A DNA stretch of 64,000 nt from an uncultured Microcaldota archaeon (GCA_903884115.1 CAISDH010000033.1:1-64000), one strand, 5' to 3'; counted from the first letter of the stretch, positions 1-8,475 are shown. Translations and numbers: made by a program. Notes: a model not told the origin generated them from the sequence alone.

Positions 1-1481
1 CTCAGTGTGTCTGGATTGAATGTTTCCTTTATGCCAGTTCCCATGGCAGTAACCAATGTGTGCAGTTCTGCATTATTGAATATCTTCTCGTCAGACGCTT
101 TCTCAACATTCAATATCTTGCCCTTCAAAGGCAGTATTGCCTGGAAATGGCGGTCCCTGCCCTGCTTGCTGGATCCCGCTGCGCTCTCACCTTCGACTAT
201 GAACAGCTCTGCCTTCTCAGGATCTGATTCCGTGCAGTCTGAAAGCTTTCCTGGAAGCAGCGCACCCTCAAATGCGCTCTTCTTCCTCACGAGTTCGCGG
301 GCCCTCTTGGCAGACTCCCTTGCTTCTGCGGATGTCATAACCTTTCTTATTATGCCCGATGCATCTGCAGGATTTTCCTCCAGATAGGTGGATAGCGCAG
401 GATACACGACGCTGTCAATGATGCTCTTCACGGATATGTTGCCAAGCTTCTCCTTTGTCTGGCCTTCGAATTCTGCATTCTGCATCAGTATGGACAGCAC
501 GGCAACAAGGCCTTCCCTGGTGTCGTCGCCCTCGATATCAGATACTGGCTTGCCCTGCTTCTTGTTCTTCTGCATGTAGTTAGATATCGCCCTGGTGAGC
601 GCAGTATGGAATCCGATGACGTGCGTTCCGCCTTCCGGAGTCTTTATCCTGTTCACGAATGAGAGGAGCTTCTCGCTGTAGTCATTAACATACTGCATGG
701 CGAGTTCCACCTTTATTGAGTCGCTCTCCTTGCTTATGAATATCTCCTTTGTCAGGGGTTCTTTTGAATCCCTCAGCGCATCGACAAAATCCGCTATGCC
801 GCGCTTTGATGAGAAGATCATCTGGTGCTCGTTCCCGAGCTCGCGCTTGTCAACGTAAGATATTGAGAGCCCCGGGTTCAGGAACGAAAGCTCCTTCAAC
901 CTCTCGGTCAGCTCAAAAGAATCGAAACTTTTTGTTGAGAAAATCTCTGTGTCGGGCTTGAACTTTATAGTAGTTCCATTCTCATTTGCAGGGCAGTTAC
1001 CTATTATCTCGAGCTTCGATATGGGTGCGCCTCTGCTGAACGTCTGCCGGTATACGCTGCCGTTCCTTTTGATGGTGACTTCTGTTTTCTCCGAAAGCGA
1101 ATTGACTACGGTAAGACCAACCCCGTGAAGGCCTCCTGCAACCTTGTACACCTTGTTTTCGAATTTGGCCCCCGTATGTATGCTTGTCATTATCACTTCA
1201 AGAGCGGGCCTTCCGTCTTTTGGCATTATGTCTATGGGTATGCCTCTGCCGTTATCGCTTACCTCTGCAGTATCGACGTCTTCGTCCTTGGCCAGGGTTA
1301 TTGTGATGTTCTTTGCATATCCCGCAAGGCATTCGTCTATGGCGTTGTCCAGCACTTCATACAGTAAGTGAAGGAAACCTTTGCTGCTTGTGGAGCCTAT
1401 GTACATTGCAGGCCTTTTCCTTATTCCCTGCGGCCCGGAAAGAACCATAATGTCCTTCGCAGTGTACTCGTTAGACTCCAT
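1..1481 (-). CDS. gyrB: DNA gyrase subunit B (partial, runs off the left edge)
   Basis: ATPase subunit of type IIA topoisomerase, which introduces negative supercoils together with GyrA. About 493 N-terminal residues are visible. The GHKL ATPase domain shows the N-box EVLDNAIDECLAGY (about residue 40), DNGRGIP and GGLHGVGLTVVN. The transducer domain follows, and the TOPRIM motif EGESAAGSSKQGRDR lies near residue 428. The start is the ATG whose protein opens MESNEYTAKDIMVLSGPQG. Gyrase in archaea is known to be of bacterial origin; the EGESAAGS motif favours gyrase B over topoisomerase VI B. A gyrA partner would be expected beyond the left edge (inference). Confidence 0.95.
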   Translation of the reverse strand, partial: MESNEYTAKDIMVLSGPQGIRKRPAMYIGSTSSKGFLHLLYEVLDNAIDECLAGYAKNITITLAKDEDVDTAEVSDNGRGIPIDIMPKDGRPALEVIMTSIHTGAKFENKVYKVAGGLHGVGLTVVNSLSEKTEVTIKRNGSVYRQTFSRGAPISKLEIIGNCPANENGTTIKFKPDTEIFSTKSFDSFELTERLKELSFLNPGLSISYVDKRELGNEHQMIFSSKRGIADFVDALRDSKEPLTKEIFISKESDSIKVELAMQYVNDYSEKLLSFVNRIKTPEGGTHVIGFHTALTRAISNYMQKNKKQGKPVSDIEGDDTREGLVAVLSILMQNAEFEGQTKEKLGNISVKSIIDSVVYPALSTYLEENPADASGIIRKVMTSAEARESAKRARELVRKKSAFEGALLPGKLSDCTESDPEKAELFIVEGESAAGSSKQGRDRHFQAILPLKGKILNVEKASDEKIFNNAELHTLVTAMGTGIKETFNPDTL

Positions 1482-1651
1482 AAAAATCAGGGCCCGGAAT
1501 CGCCTGTATATTATTGAGTTTTTGAACCTTAAATGCCTTTCTATGGATGCGAATTCAGACCAAAAAGGGCTGCTTTTTATGATCTCGGACGCTTTGCTGC
1601 ACATACCAATTTATCCTAAAAATTAAGAGAGCATAAGGCAGACATAAATGC

Positions 1652-1659
1652 ATAAATAT
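1652..1659 (+). promoter_or_regulatory. TATA box for a leaderless transcript
   Basis: The AT-rich box ATAAATAT is centred about 25 bases before the ATG of the radical SAM gene. That spacing would put transcription start at or within a few bases of the start codon, so the mRNA is probably leaderless. No Shine-Dalgarno motif precedes the ATG. Confidence 0.5.
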
Positions 1660-1680
1660 CTGGGATGACTGGTATATTTT

Positions 1681-2712
1681 ATGATCAAGGAGGCGAGATT
1701 CTGGAAACCGGCAGGCGGAAACAAAGTGGAATGCATCGCCTGCGCAAGGTTGTGCAAGATACCTGAAGGCTCGCACGGATTCTGCTTCATAAGGCAGAAC
1801 CGGCACGGGAAGCTCTACCTCGCCAACTATGGCCTTCTCGATGCAATGCAGGTGGACCCGATAGAAAAGAAGCCCTTCAATCATTTCATGCCTGGCAGCT
1901 ACGTCTTCGGCATAGGCACCTCATCGTGCAATTTGGATTGTGCTTTCTGCCAGAACCCAGATATGTCAAAGAAACGGGAGATAAATGGAAAGTATGTATC
2001 TCCGAAAAGGGCCGTAGACCTTGCAGTGGAGAACGGCGCAAAGGGCATAGCGTACACATACAACGAACCGACGATTTTCGTAGAGTACGCGCTTGATGTT
2101 GCGAAATTGGCACATAAGAAAGGCCTGTACAACGTGTTTGTCACGAACGGCTACATGACAAAAGAGGTTGTGCAGGCAATGAAGGGCCTTGTGGATGCTG
2201 TTGTTGTTGATTTCAAGGGTAACGGCGAACAGAAGTTTGTTAACAAATTCATAGGCATTGTTTCAAGCGAACCGATAAAGGAGGCACTTCTAGAAATGAA
2301 GAACGTAGGAATGCACATTGAGATCACAGACCTGGTGATACCAGGCATGGGTGCTTCGCTAGATGCTTGTGATGAACTGACACGATGGATTCACGACAAT
2401 CTCGGACCTGACACGCCAATTCAATTCACAAGATTCTACCCTGCCTATAAAATGACAGACTACGCGGAAACGCCGTACGAAACTCTGAAGCACCACTATG
2501 ACATTGCAAAGAAGAACGGCCTTAATTACGTGTACATTGGCAACATGTCAGGCAACCGCTATGAGAATACATACTGTCCAAAATGCGGCGAGCTTGTCAT
2601 AGGAAGATACGGGCTCAATATGACGGAATGGAAATTGGACAAGGACAACCGGTGTCCGTCATGCAAGAACACGATACCCATTGTGGGCAATCCTCCGGAA
2701 AGGCTTGGTTAG
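1681..2712 (+). CDS. amrS: AmmeMemoRadiSam-type radical SAM enzyme (PflA-like)
   Basis: Radical SAM protein of 343 residues. An N-terminal Cys motif (CIACARLCKIPEGSHGFC) is followed near residue 84 by the cluster motif CNLDCAFC (CX3CX2C), which binds the 4Fe-4S cluster and SAM. A C-terminal zinc-ribbon-like segment has CPKCGE and CPSC pairs. The layout matches the AmmeMemoRadiSam family, related to pyruvate-formate-lyase activase, whose substrate is not established. The usual partners, AMMECR1 and Memo, are not next to it here. It runs in the same direction as the cyclic-DPG-synthetase-like gene, but that gene has its own TATA box. Confidence 0.85.
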   Translation: MIKEARFWKPAGGNKVECIACARLCKIPEGSHGFCFIRQNRHGKLYLANYGLLDAMQVDPIEKKPFNHFMPGSYVFGIGTSSCNLDCAFCQNPDMSKKREINGKYVSPKRAVDLAVENGAKGIAYTYNEPTIFVEYALDVAKLAHKKGLYNVFVTNGYMTKEVVQAMKGLVDAVVVDFKGNGEQKFVNKFIGIVSSEPIKEALLEMKNVGMHIEITDLVIPGMGASLDACDELTRWIHDNLGPDTPIQFTRFYPAYKMTDYAETPYETLKHHYDIAKKNGLNYVYIGNMSGNRYENTYCPKCGELVIGRYGLNMTEWKLDKDNRCPSCKNTIPIVGNPPERLG

Positions 2713-2747
2713 ATACGCTCTTGGAAACCTCCAGTCATTCCAAAAAG

Positions 2748-2755
2748 ATATATAG
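2748..2755 (+). promoter_or_regulatory. TATA box and Shine-Dalgarno of the intron-containing gene
   Basis: GATATATA lies about 45 bases before the ATG at 2795, and a GGTGAGG Shine-Dalgarno motif sits at 2785-2791. Intact transcription and translation signals ahead of the short first exon argue that the gene is expressed from this upstream ATG, not as a pseudogene restarted at the internal ATG (2873). Confidence 0.55.
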
Positions 2756-2794
2756 TTTGGTGGACAAGTGGTGTTGATTGAAATGGTGAGGTAG

Positions 2795-4138
2795 ATGGCA
2801 AAAAAAGTAATCATTATCGGAGCAGCAGGACGCGACAGGTCTGAATAGACCCGCGGGTTTCATAACTTCAATATGCTGTTCAGGGATAATGGCGATTACG
2901 AGGTAGTCGCATTCACAGCGGCGCAGATACCGTACATATCTGACCGCATGTATCCTGAAGAGCTTGCAGGTACGCTATATCCTGACGGAATAAAGATATT
3001 CGACGAATCAGAGCTGCCCAAACTCATAAAGAAATTCGACGTTGACGTGTGCGTTCAGGCGTACAGCGACCTTCCCGATGTAGAGGTAATGCACAAGGCG
3101 AGCATAGTAAATGCCAATGGCGCCGATTTCTGGCTTGTCGCACCAGAGCACACGTACCTGAAATCAAGCAAGCCTGTCATAGCAGTGTGTGCTGTCAGGA
3201 CAGGCAGTGGCAAGAGCCAGACTTCAAGATACATAGCAAATATCATACGCGATGCTGGACTAAGGACTGTGGTGATAAGGCATCCAATGCCTTATGGAGT
3301 GCTGAAGGAGCAGAGTGTGGAGAGGTTTTCCACACTAAAGGATTTGGAAAGGTACAAAACAACAATAGAGGAAAGGGAAGAATACGAGCCGCACATAAAG
3401 AACAAGTTTGTGGTGTTCGCCGGTGTTGATTATGCTAAGATACTGGATGCAGCGGAAAAGGAAGCGGATATAGTTCTGTGGGATGGCGGCAACAACGACC
3501 TGCCGTTCGTGAAGCCGGACCTGCTGATTACCGTGGCGGACCCGCTTAGGGCCGGCAACGAGCTTTCGTACTATCCAGGGGAGACGGCAGTCAGGATGGC
3601 GGACGTCCTGCTGATAAACAAGGTAAATTCGGCTACAAAGGAACAGCTGGACGAGCTCATAGGCAATCTGCGTTCGATAAACAGCAGTGCAGATATTTTG
3701 CTTGCTGATTCTGTAGTCACGCCAGACAATCCAGGAATAATAAAAGGGAAGCGTGTGCTCGTGATAGAGGACGGACCCACGATAACGCACGGCGGCATGA
3801 TGACCGGTGCAGGCGATGTTGCTGCTAAAATGTGTGGGGCAAAGGAGATAGTGACTGCGAAGAAGTATGCCGTTGGTGCCATAAAGGATGTGTTTGCGCG
3901 CTACCCAAAACTCAATGTTGAGCTGCCGGCAATGGGATACAGCCCGAAGGAGATACGCGACCTGGAAGCCACTGTGAACAATGCGGACTGTGATGTGGTG
4001 GTGTCAGGTACTCCGATAAACATCAGGCTACTGATAAATGTGAACAAACCGATCGTGCAAGTCAGCTACGAGCTCAAGCCGAAGGGCGATGGGCTCGACG
4101 ACGTCATAGGTAAATTCATCAAGGGCATGAAGAGATGA
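2795..4138 (+). CDS. Cyclic 2,3-diphosphoglycerate synthetase-like P-loop protein, split by a 21-base candidate intron
   Basis: Exon 1 is 2795-2836 (14 codons, MAKKVIIIGAAGRD); exon 2 is 2858-4138. The bases between contain an in-frame TAG. Joining the exons gives 440 residues with the family's N-terminal signature GRDFHNFN intact. Exon 2 carries a Walker A motif (AVRTGSGKSQTS) followed by VIRHPMPYG, and a later DGGNND segment typical of this family. Family members relate to the enzyme that closes 2,3-diphosphoglycerate to the cyclic compatible solute in methanogens; in other archaea the role is uncertain, so function here is by family only. Without splicing, translation could restart at the ATG at 2873, losing the conserved dinucleotide-fold N terminus. 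The alternative is a pseudogene or assembly error, which the precise splice structure argues against. Confidence 0.85.
2837..2857 (+). other. Candidate 21-base bulge-helix-bulge mRNA intron
   Basis: The RNA folds as a standard archaeal splice site. CGCG (2831-2834, exon) pairs with CGCG (2852-2855, intron). Bulge 1 is ACA (2835-2837) and bulge 2 is GGT (2856-2858). The inner hairpin is GGTCT, loop GAAT, AGACC (2838-2851), and a short outer pairing joins GGA (2828-2830) to TTC (2859-2861). Cutting after the second base of each bulge, as in archaeal tRNA introns, removes exactly 2837-2857. The intron's own frame holds TAG at 2846-2848. Excision keeps frame and joins GAC to TTT, restoring Asp-Phe in GRDFHNFN. 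The structure is read directly; splicing is inferred. Confidence 0.82.
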
Positions 4139-4221
4139 GTTCAGTTCTTCACAGGTTATTAGGGCCATGATGCCGAGGTTGGCACGTCTCAACAAGCCGG
4201 TCTTAGCTTCTTAACTGTATG

Positions 4222-4779
4222 TCACTTGTGATCTATAAGTTTCTTGAACACGTCATCAGATGGTTTTTGCGTTGCATCTTTCTCTATTTTTACCATTTCG
4301 TAGTTCAGCTTGTCTTCCTGTAAAATATGCTCGAGCACGAAGACCCTCTCTGGGGAAAGATTATCTCTCTCCCATTCTCCGATCTCCCAGTTGCGATTTT
4401 TAATCTCTTTGAATGCGGCACTGTGGACACCTTTAGATAGTTCTTCTGCTTGGGGAGTTAGGGCTCTTGGAGGGATGCCTCTGTAATTAGCTGAGTCAAT
4501 AGGCGAATGGTAGATTTGAATTAGGAGAAGGATTGGCGTGTTAGTGTTCTGTATTGCGGCATACTTCATAGCATTGTTAGTGACCCCCTTCTCAGCTATG
4601 TCAAATGAGTTGTTATGATCAACCTGCACTTGCCGCATTATCTCTTCCGGATCCGTTTCGTTTTTAATGGCAGTCACAGCAGATTCTCTTTCTGTATTTT
4701 CGTGTGTTCTAAGTTGCGCCATTATTCTTTCAAATGGAGTTTTTCCCGGCATGATTTTGGCATTATGTTTTTCAGCCAT
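4222..4779 (-). CDS. Hypothetical protein
   Basis: I do not recognise this protein of 185 residues. It is mostly charged and probably helical, with no signal peptide, membrane segment or Cys motif. The start chosen is the ATG beginning MAEKHNAKIMPGKTP; an in-frame TTG lies 11 codons upstream, but a TATA-like run near 4820 would place transcription start between the two. It is more AT-rich than its neighbours and stands alone between the cyclic-DPG gene and tRNA-Lys, so it may be a recent arrival (inference). Confidence 0.6.
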   Translation of the reverse strand: MAEKHNAKIMPGKTPFERIMAQLRTHENTERESAVTAIKNETDPEEIMRQVQVDHNNSFDIAEKGVTNNAMKYAAIQNTNTPILLLIQIYHSPIDSANYRGIPPRALTPQAEELSKGVHSAAFKEIKNRNWEIGEWERDNLSPERVFVLEHILQEDKLNYEMVKIEKDATQKPSDDVFKKLIDHK

Positions 4780-4945
4780 TGTTATCCACTCATGCGTATC
4801 ATCGCAATACAAATATAAAAAATGTTTGTACTGGTAAGAGTTTGTGAATGTTGGAGTCCATTACGACCTCGTTTGAATTATAGAAAGGGGATAGCTCGCG
4901 TCTCCACAAAGAATAATAAGCATACGCGTGTCAAGCTAATATGCA

Positions 4946-5054
4946 GGGCCCATGGCTCAGTTCGGTTAGAGCGGCCGGCTCTTAACCGGTAGGTCGGGGG
5001 TTCAAAAAACAAAGCCTAGCCATGCTAGACTTTCTGAAAATCCCCCTGGGCCCG
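4946..5054 (+). tRNA. tRNA-Lys(CUU) with a T-loop intron
   Basis: Acceptor GGGCCCA pairs with TGGGCCC, with discriminator G. The D arm, the anticodon stem GCCGG/CCGGT with loop CTCTTAA (anticodon CTT, Lys) and the T stem GGGGG/CCCCC are all in place. The T-loop is expanded by 34 bases; removing 5007-5040 gives the consensus loop TTCAAAT. The acyP stop codon lies one base beyond the tRNA 3' end on the other strand. Confidence 0.93.
5007..5040 (+). other. 34-base intron at tRNA position 59/60
   Basis: BHB fold: exon TTCA (5001-5004) pairs with intron TGAA (5035-5038). Bulge AAA (5005-5007) is cut after 5006 and bulge AAT (5039-5041) after 5040. The inner hairpin is AAAG plus CTAGC closing on GCTAG and CTTT. 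T-loop introns are a rare, non-canonical class known from some Thermoproteales and ARMAN-type archaea. Confidence 0.88.
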
Positions 5055-5055
5055 C

Positions 5056-5361
5056 TCATTTTAATACTAGGAATTCGGAATACTCTTTGCTGCGCTCTGT
5101 ATTAGGAAATCTCTCGGAATCGCCGTTCACTCTCTCTATGTTGACCACGGATGGCCCGGCAGGAATATCCACATCTATCTCATCTACAAACTGCTCTATC
5201 TGAGAATCCGTGCCTGTTGCCATTATGCTCACGCTGCCGTCATCTTCGTTCTTGACAAACCCCCTTATTCCGTGCCTTACGGCAACAGTGCGCACGAGGT
5301 GCCTGTATCCTACGCCCTGCACGATGCCGTGCACAATCAAGCACACTGTCCAGTCCGCCAT
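5056..5361 (-). CDS. acyP: Acylphosphatase
   Basis: Small cytoplasmic enzyme of 101 residues that hydrolyses acyl phosphates. The signature GIVQGVGYRHLVR carries the phosphate-binding loop and catalytic Arg, and the conserved Asn lies in GFVKNEDDGSV. Length is normal for the family. GGTGAAGG precedes the ATG. It is the last gene of the dphB-endA-acyP operon, 11 bases after endA, and converges on tRNA-Lys. Confidence 0.93.
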   Translation of the reverse strand: MADWTVCLIVHGIVQGVGYRHLVRTVAVRHGIRGFVKNEDDGSVSIMATGTDSQIEQFVDEIDVDIPAGPSVVNIERVNGDSERFPNTERSKEYSEFLVLK

Positions 5362-5372
5362 GCCTTCACCCT

Positions 5373-6539
5373 CTACGGCTGCATCCAGTCTATCTCGTAG
5401 TACTCGTACTCGCTGCCCTGGAGCTCTATCCTCTTAACGCGGTAGTATGTCACTGCGGTCTCCCTGTCCGCAATCGCAATTATGAGTTCCAGCTTGTGCT
5501 CGCTGGCATCGTTGATTATGGCAGAAAGCTCGTTGCCGCCCAGGTACTCCTCTTCGCTCAGAGACAGCATTGCGAACCTTGGCCTGCCGGTGCTCGGTGT
5601 TTCTATGCCGTTGCCCTTCCGATGGTAAAGCACAAAGTCTATTGCAAGGCGCTTCTTCCGGCTCCTACCTGGTATTGCGAGTATGAAGGTCTTCCTTACC
5701 GAATGCGCAACCCTGATAACTCTGGCCCATTCTGAGATGAGCAGCTTAGCGTCCCTTGGAAATACGTGGATGACGTGCCTGGAATGCACCCAGCTCTCGT
5801 TGTTCTGCATGGGTTGGGCACCGGGGAAGTACACTCTGAAATGAGTGCCGAACTTGAACCCTGTTTTTATGACATAACCACGGCTTCGCCAGTCGCTGTA
5901 TACGTCGTAAAGCTTCTGGAAATCTGCCCTGCGCTTGTTCGCGAGCGCTGCGATGTCCTTGCGGCTGTAGTTTTTCACATGCAGCACGTCGCTGTCGATG
6001 AGGAAGAGGGTTTCGTAGACATCCAGCTTGTTCAGCACGCCGTGATCGTTGGTCTTATATGTCCCGTACTGGCCGAACCAGTGCTCTTCGTAGATCTTCT
6101 TTCCCTGCACCTCGTCGTCTATTATTGTCATCATGTCTGCAGGGAAGAAAACGCCTTCCATTGAGTAGTCCTTGAGCTTCAGCTTTGCCGCGCGGTAACT
6201 CTTTAGTGTCGGAGTACCTCCTTCTGCAGATAGGTTTTCTGGCCTCTTTATTATGAGTCCGCGGTCGCGCCAGTCCTTGTATGTGAAGTAGCGCGCCAGG
6301 AACTTGTTTCCTACGCTGAATTCCTGCGCAATCTCGTTGAAAGAGAGCGGCTTCTCCTCCTTGGCCGATGTGCACGTGGCGTTCCTCACATCCATCAGGT
6401 ATAGACCTTCTTCTGGCGCAAGTACAAGCCTGCCCTCGTACGCGACGCCGAAGCATCCGCTTGCGAGCACGTCTTTAGTGGACTGGTCTGCGGTGTAGAT
6501 GCTCCTTGTTTTCTTGTCGAAAATGAGCAGCAGGGGCAT
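5373..6539 (-). CDS. endA: tRNA-splicing endonuclease, three-unit (epsilon-2) type
   Basis: This enzyme cuts introns from precursor tRNA at bulge-helix-bulge sites. At 388 residues it is roughly twice a homotetrameric archaeal EndA and fits the fused alphaN-alpha-betaC layout described for ARMAN. An N-domain-only unit (about 1-120) is followed by a full catalytic unit (about 121-290) with the triad Tyr237 (FRVYFPG), His252 (WVHSRH) and Lys283 (VRKTF). A C-terminal structural unit follows (about 291-388). The triad assignment is by motif and spacing. GTGATC precedes the ATG. It sits 4 bases after dphB and very near two intron-bearing genes. The epsilon-2 class is known for relaxed substrate choice, which suits the non-canonical introns in this window. 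Confidence 0.92.
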   Translation of the reverse strand: MPLLLIFDKKTRSIYTADQSTKDVLASGCFGVAYEGRLVLAPEEGLYLMDVRNATCTSAKEEKPLSFNEIAQEFSVGNKFLARYFTYKDWRDRGLIIKRPENLSAEGGTPTLKSYRAAKLKLKDYSMEGVFFPADMMTIIDDEVQGKKIYEEHWFGQYGTYKTNDHGVLNKLDVYETLFLIDSDVLHVKNYSRKDIAALANKRRADFQKLYDVYSDWRSRGYVIKTGFKFGTHFRVYFPGAQPMQNNESWVHSRHVIHVFPRDAKLLISEWARVIRVAHSVRKTFILAIPGRSRKKRLAIDFVLYHRKGNGIETPSTGRPRFAMLSLSEEEYLGGNELSAIINDASEHKLELIIAIADRETAVTYYRVKRIELQGSEYEYYEIDWMQP

Positions 6540-6543
6540 TTGA

Positions 6544-7302
6544 TCACTTGTATATGCTGTCCAGGGCCTCCTTCTCTATGTCGGTGAGCTTGACAGGTAT
6601 GATTATTACCGTTGGGCCTTTATTAATGTTCAGCTTCTCAAGGTCGCGGAACTTCACAAGGGCCTTGATTTCGTTCTGTTGTGTAAGCCTGTTCAAGACC
6701 ACCACCTGCATTGCGTCTGTCACGATGCCGGATTTGTACGTGGCTTCTGCTGCCCTGAGTTCCTTTGCGACATCTGGCATCTGCATGGAGCTCTCCGTAG
6801 CAGGGTCGTAATCCAGAAGCACAAGCGAGTGCTCGTTGTTCTGAATGTTCATACGTATGGTCTCGTAGAAAGACACAGGAGTGTAATGCTCGTGCCATTT
6901 CGGTATCGTGCAGACCTTGCCGAACCTGTAGAAGTCAAGGCCACTCTCTCCGATAGCGGCACTTGCGATCGATGCGGCGTGCACTATCCCGACGCTTATG
7001 CCGAGCTTCTTGGCCTCTATGCACAGGATCTTGTGCGTTGTTGCTATGAGCGGATCTCCGCTTATCAGCACCGCCACATCGTCATTCTTTGCGAGTTTGA
7101 GCAGAGTCTTGACATTCTCTTCCATGTCCGACCTTACAAGCTGCTTGATGCTCCTGCCGAACAGGCCTTCCATGAATTTTATGCGGCTGTCGTCAACTGT
7201 ACTGGTATAGCGCTCGACAAACAGCTTGCAGCGGCTGCACACCTCCTGCGCCTTCCGCGTTATGTCGCCGTCCGACAGGCCTATGCCCACTAAGAATAGC
7301 AT
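6544..7302 (-). CDS. dphB: Diphthine synthase
   Basis: SAM-dependent methyltransferase of the diphthamide pathway, which modifies a His of translation elongation factor 2. About 252 residues, with the tetrapyrrole-methylase-like fold: MLFLVGIGLSDGDIT at the N terminus, ISGDPLIATTH for SAM binding, and the HAASIASAAIGESGL segment typical of DphB. The start chosen is the ATG after TCGGTGTAT; an in-frame GTG lies two codons upstream. First gene of the operon with endA and acyP. Confidence 0.93.
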   Translation of the reverse strand: MLFLVGIGLSDGDITRKAQEVCSRCKLFVERYTSTVDDSRIKFMEGLFGRSIKQLVRSDMEENVKTLLKLAKNDDVAVLISGDPLIATTHKILCIEAKKLGISVGIVHAASIASAAIGESGLDFYRFGKVCTIPKWHEHYTPVSFYETIRMNIQNNEHSLVLLDYDPATESSMQMPDVAKELRAAEATYKSGIVTDAMQVVVLNRLTQQNEIKALVKFRDLEKLNINKGPTVIIIPVKLTDIEKEALDSIYK

Positions 7303-7375
7303 ATACACCGACTTGGGTCGATCTGGATAAGCGCAACGAGCCCTAGGATAGAAAATGCTGTGAGACGCAAGCTAA

Positions 7376-8326
7376 TCAGTCTTTCACGCCGTTTGGAGTT
7401 ATCTTTATCACACATTCGCCTTCAGGCATGTTTGGCGAGTCCACAAGCCTGACTATGCGCTTGTCCTCCTTGCTCTTTCGAAGGTAAAGCCTTGTAGTGG
7501 CGGCATGGGCCAGCACGTTGCCGCCTATGGGTGTGGTTGGATCCCCGAAAAGTATCGCGGGGTTGTCCATGACTTGATTGGTTATGTAAACCGCAAGGTT
7601 GTACTTGTCGGCCAGTATCTGCAGCCTGTGAATCAGCTGGTTCAGCTTCTGCTGCCTCTCTGCGAGCGCACCCCTACCTACGAACTCAGACCTGAATAAT
7701 GAAGTCAGGGAGTCCATTATGATGAGCTTGATGTTCTTCTCCTTGATGAGCTTGTCTGACCGGTCTATCGATAGAATCTGCTGCTCAGTTGTTGTGGCAC
7801 GCACCACCATGATGTTTGCCAGTGCCGCCTCAGAATCCAGGTCGTACGCCTTCGCTATGCTTTCTATGCGCTCCGGCCTGAATGTGCCTTCTGTGTCTAC
7901 GAATAGAACGTTTCCCCCAAGGCCGCCCTTTTCCTTTGGCAGCTGGACTGCGACTGCGAGCTGAAAGCCTATTTGGGACTTGCCGCTTGAAAACTTACCG
8001 TATGTCTCTGTGATTGCGTTGGTCTCTATACCTCCTCCGATAAGCGAATCTAAATCCTTGGAACCTGTGGTTATCTTTCCTATGTCCTTCCTCCTGCTCA
8101 GTATCTGGTCTCCTGTCTCATAAGTGACAGTGGTGGCTTCCTGCGCCGCCTGCACAGCCTTTTTGGCTGCTTCGGGATTTATGCCTGAAAGTTCGCTGAG
8201 TTCGTAAGGAGACATCACTGCAATCTTATCGATGCTGTCGACGCCGCCTGTCCTCAGTTTCTCTGCTGTGGCCTCGCCTATGCCAGGAAGGTCTTCGAGC
8301 TCCTTTACGCCTTTATCCTTAGGCAT
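7376..8326 (-). CDS. radA: DNA repair and recombination protein RadA
   Basis: Archaeal Rad51/RecA homologue of 316 residues that forms filaments on single-stranded DNA for homologous pairing. An N-terminal helix-hairpin-helix domain (LEDLPGIGEATAEKL) is followed by Walker A (GKFSSGKSQIGFQ, near residue 110), Walker B (KLIIMDSLTSLFR) and the loop with LNQLIHRLQILADKYNLA. Length is normal. GGTGTTTCT precedes the ATG, and a TTATATAC box on this strand lies about 30 bases upstream. Monocistronic. Confidence 0.97.
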   Translation of the reverse strand: MPKDKGVKELEDLPGIGEATAEKLRTGGVDSIDKIAVMSPYELSELSGINPEAAKKAVQAAQEATTVTYETGDQILSRRKDIGKITTGSKDLDSLIGGGIETNAITETYGKFSSGKSQIGFQLAVAVQLPKEKGGLGGNVLFVDTEGTFRPERIESIAKAYDLDSEAALANIMVVRATTTEQQILSIDRSDKLIKEKNIKLIIMDSLTSLFRSEFVGRGALAERQQKLNQLIHRLQILADKYNLAVYITNQVMDNPAILFGDPTTPIGGNVLAHAATTRLYLRKSKEDKRIVRLVDSPNMPEGECVIKITPNGVKD

Positions 8327-8400
8327 AGAAACACCAGATAGTACTAGCGTAGAATAAGTATATAAGCGTTGTAGAGAAAGAATGTGCTAGAGCATGCTAG

Positions 8401-8475
8401 TTAAAAAGGAAGAGTGCCAACGTGCTCAAAAGCACGCTGGCAAGGCGACCAGTTCTTCACGACTTTCCTACAGTA
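8401..8475. other. Structured intergenic region
   Basis: Between divergent radA and the DUF92 gene lies a strong stem, GCCA-CGTGCT closing on AGCACG-TGGC around a CAAA loop (8415-8441). It is enclosed by a weaker stem, GGAA-AGT with ACT-TTCC. On the minus strand the upper stem is followed by CCTTTTT, so it could act as a terminator or be part of a small RNA. No guide-RNA boxes are convincing. Function unknown. Confidence 0.35.

Noticed and set aside
2846-2848. In-frame TAG read as pyrrolysine or readthrough
   Set aside because: Readthrough would insert seven residues into a strictly conserved GRDFHNFN motif, while splicing by the known rule removes them exactly. No pyrrolysine genes are in the window.
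4139-4221. Possible small RNA between the cyclic-DPG gene and the hypothetical gene
   Set aside because: ATGATG-like bases occur but no paired box D or stable fold.
8401-8475. H/ACA or C/D box guide RNA
   Set aside because: The internal loop is one-sided and the ACA position does not fit a pseudouridylation pocket; C and D boxes are absent.
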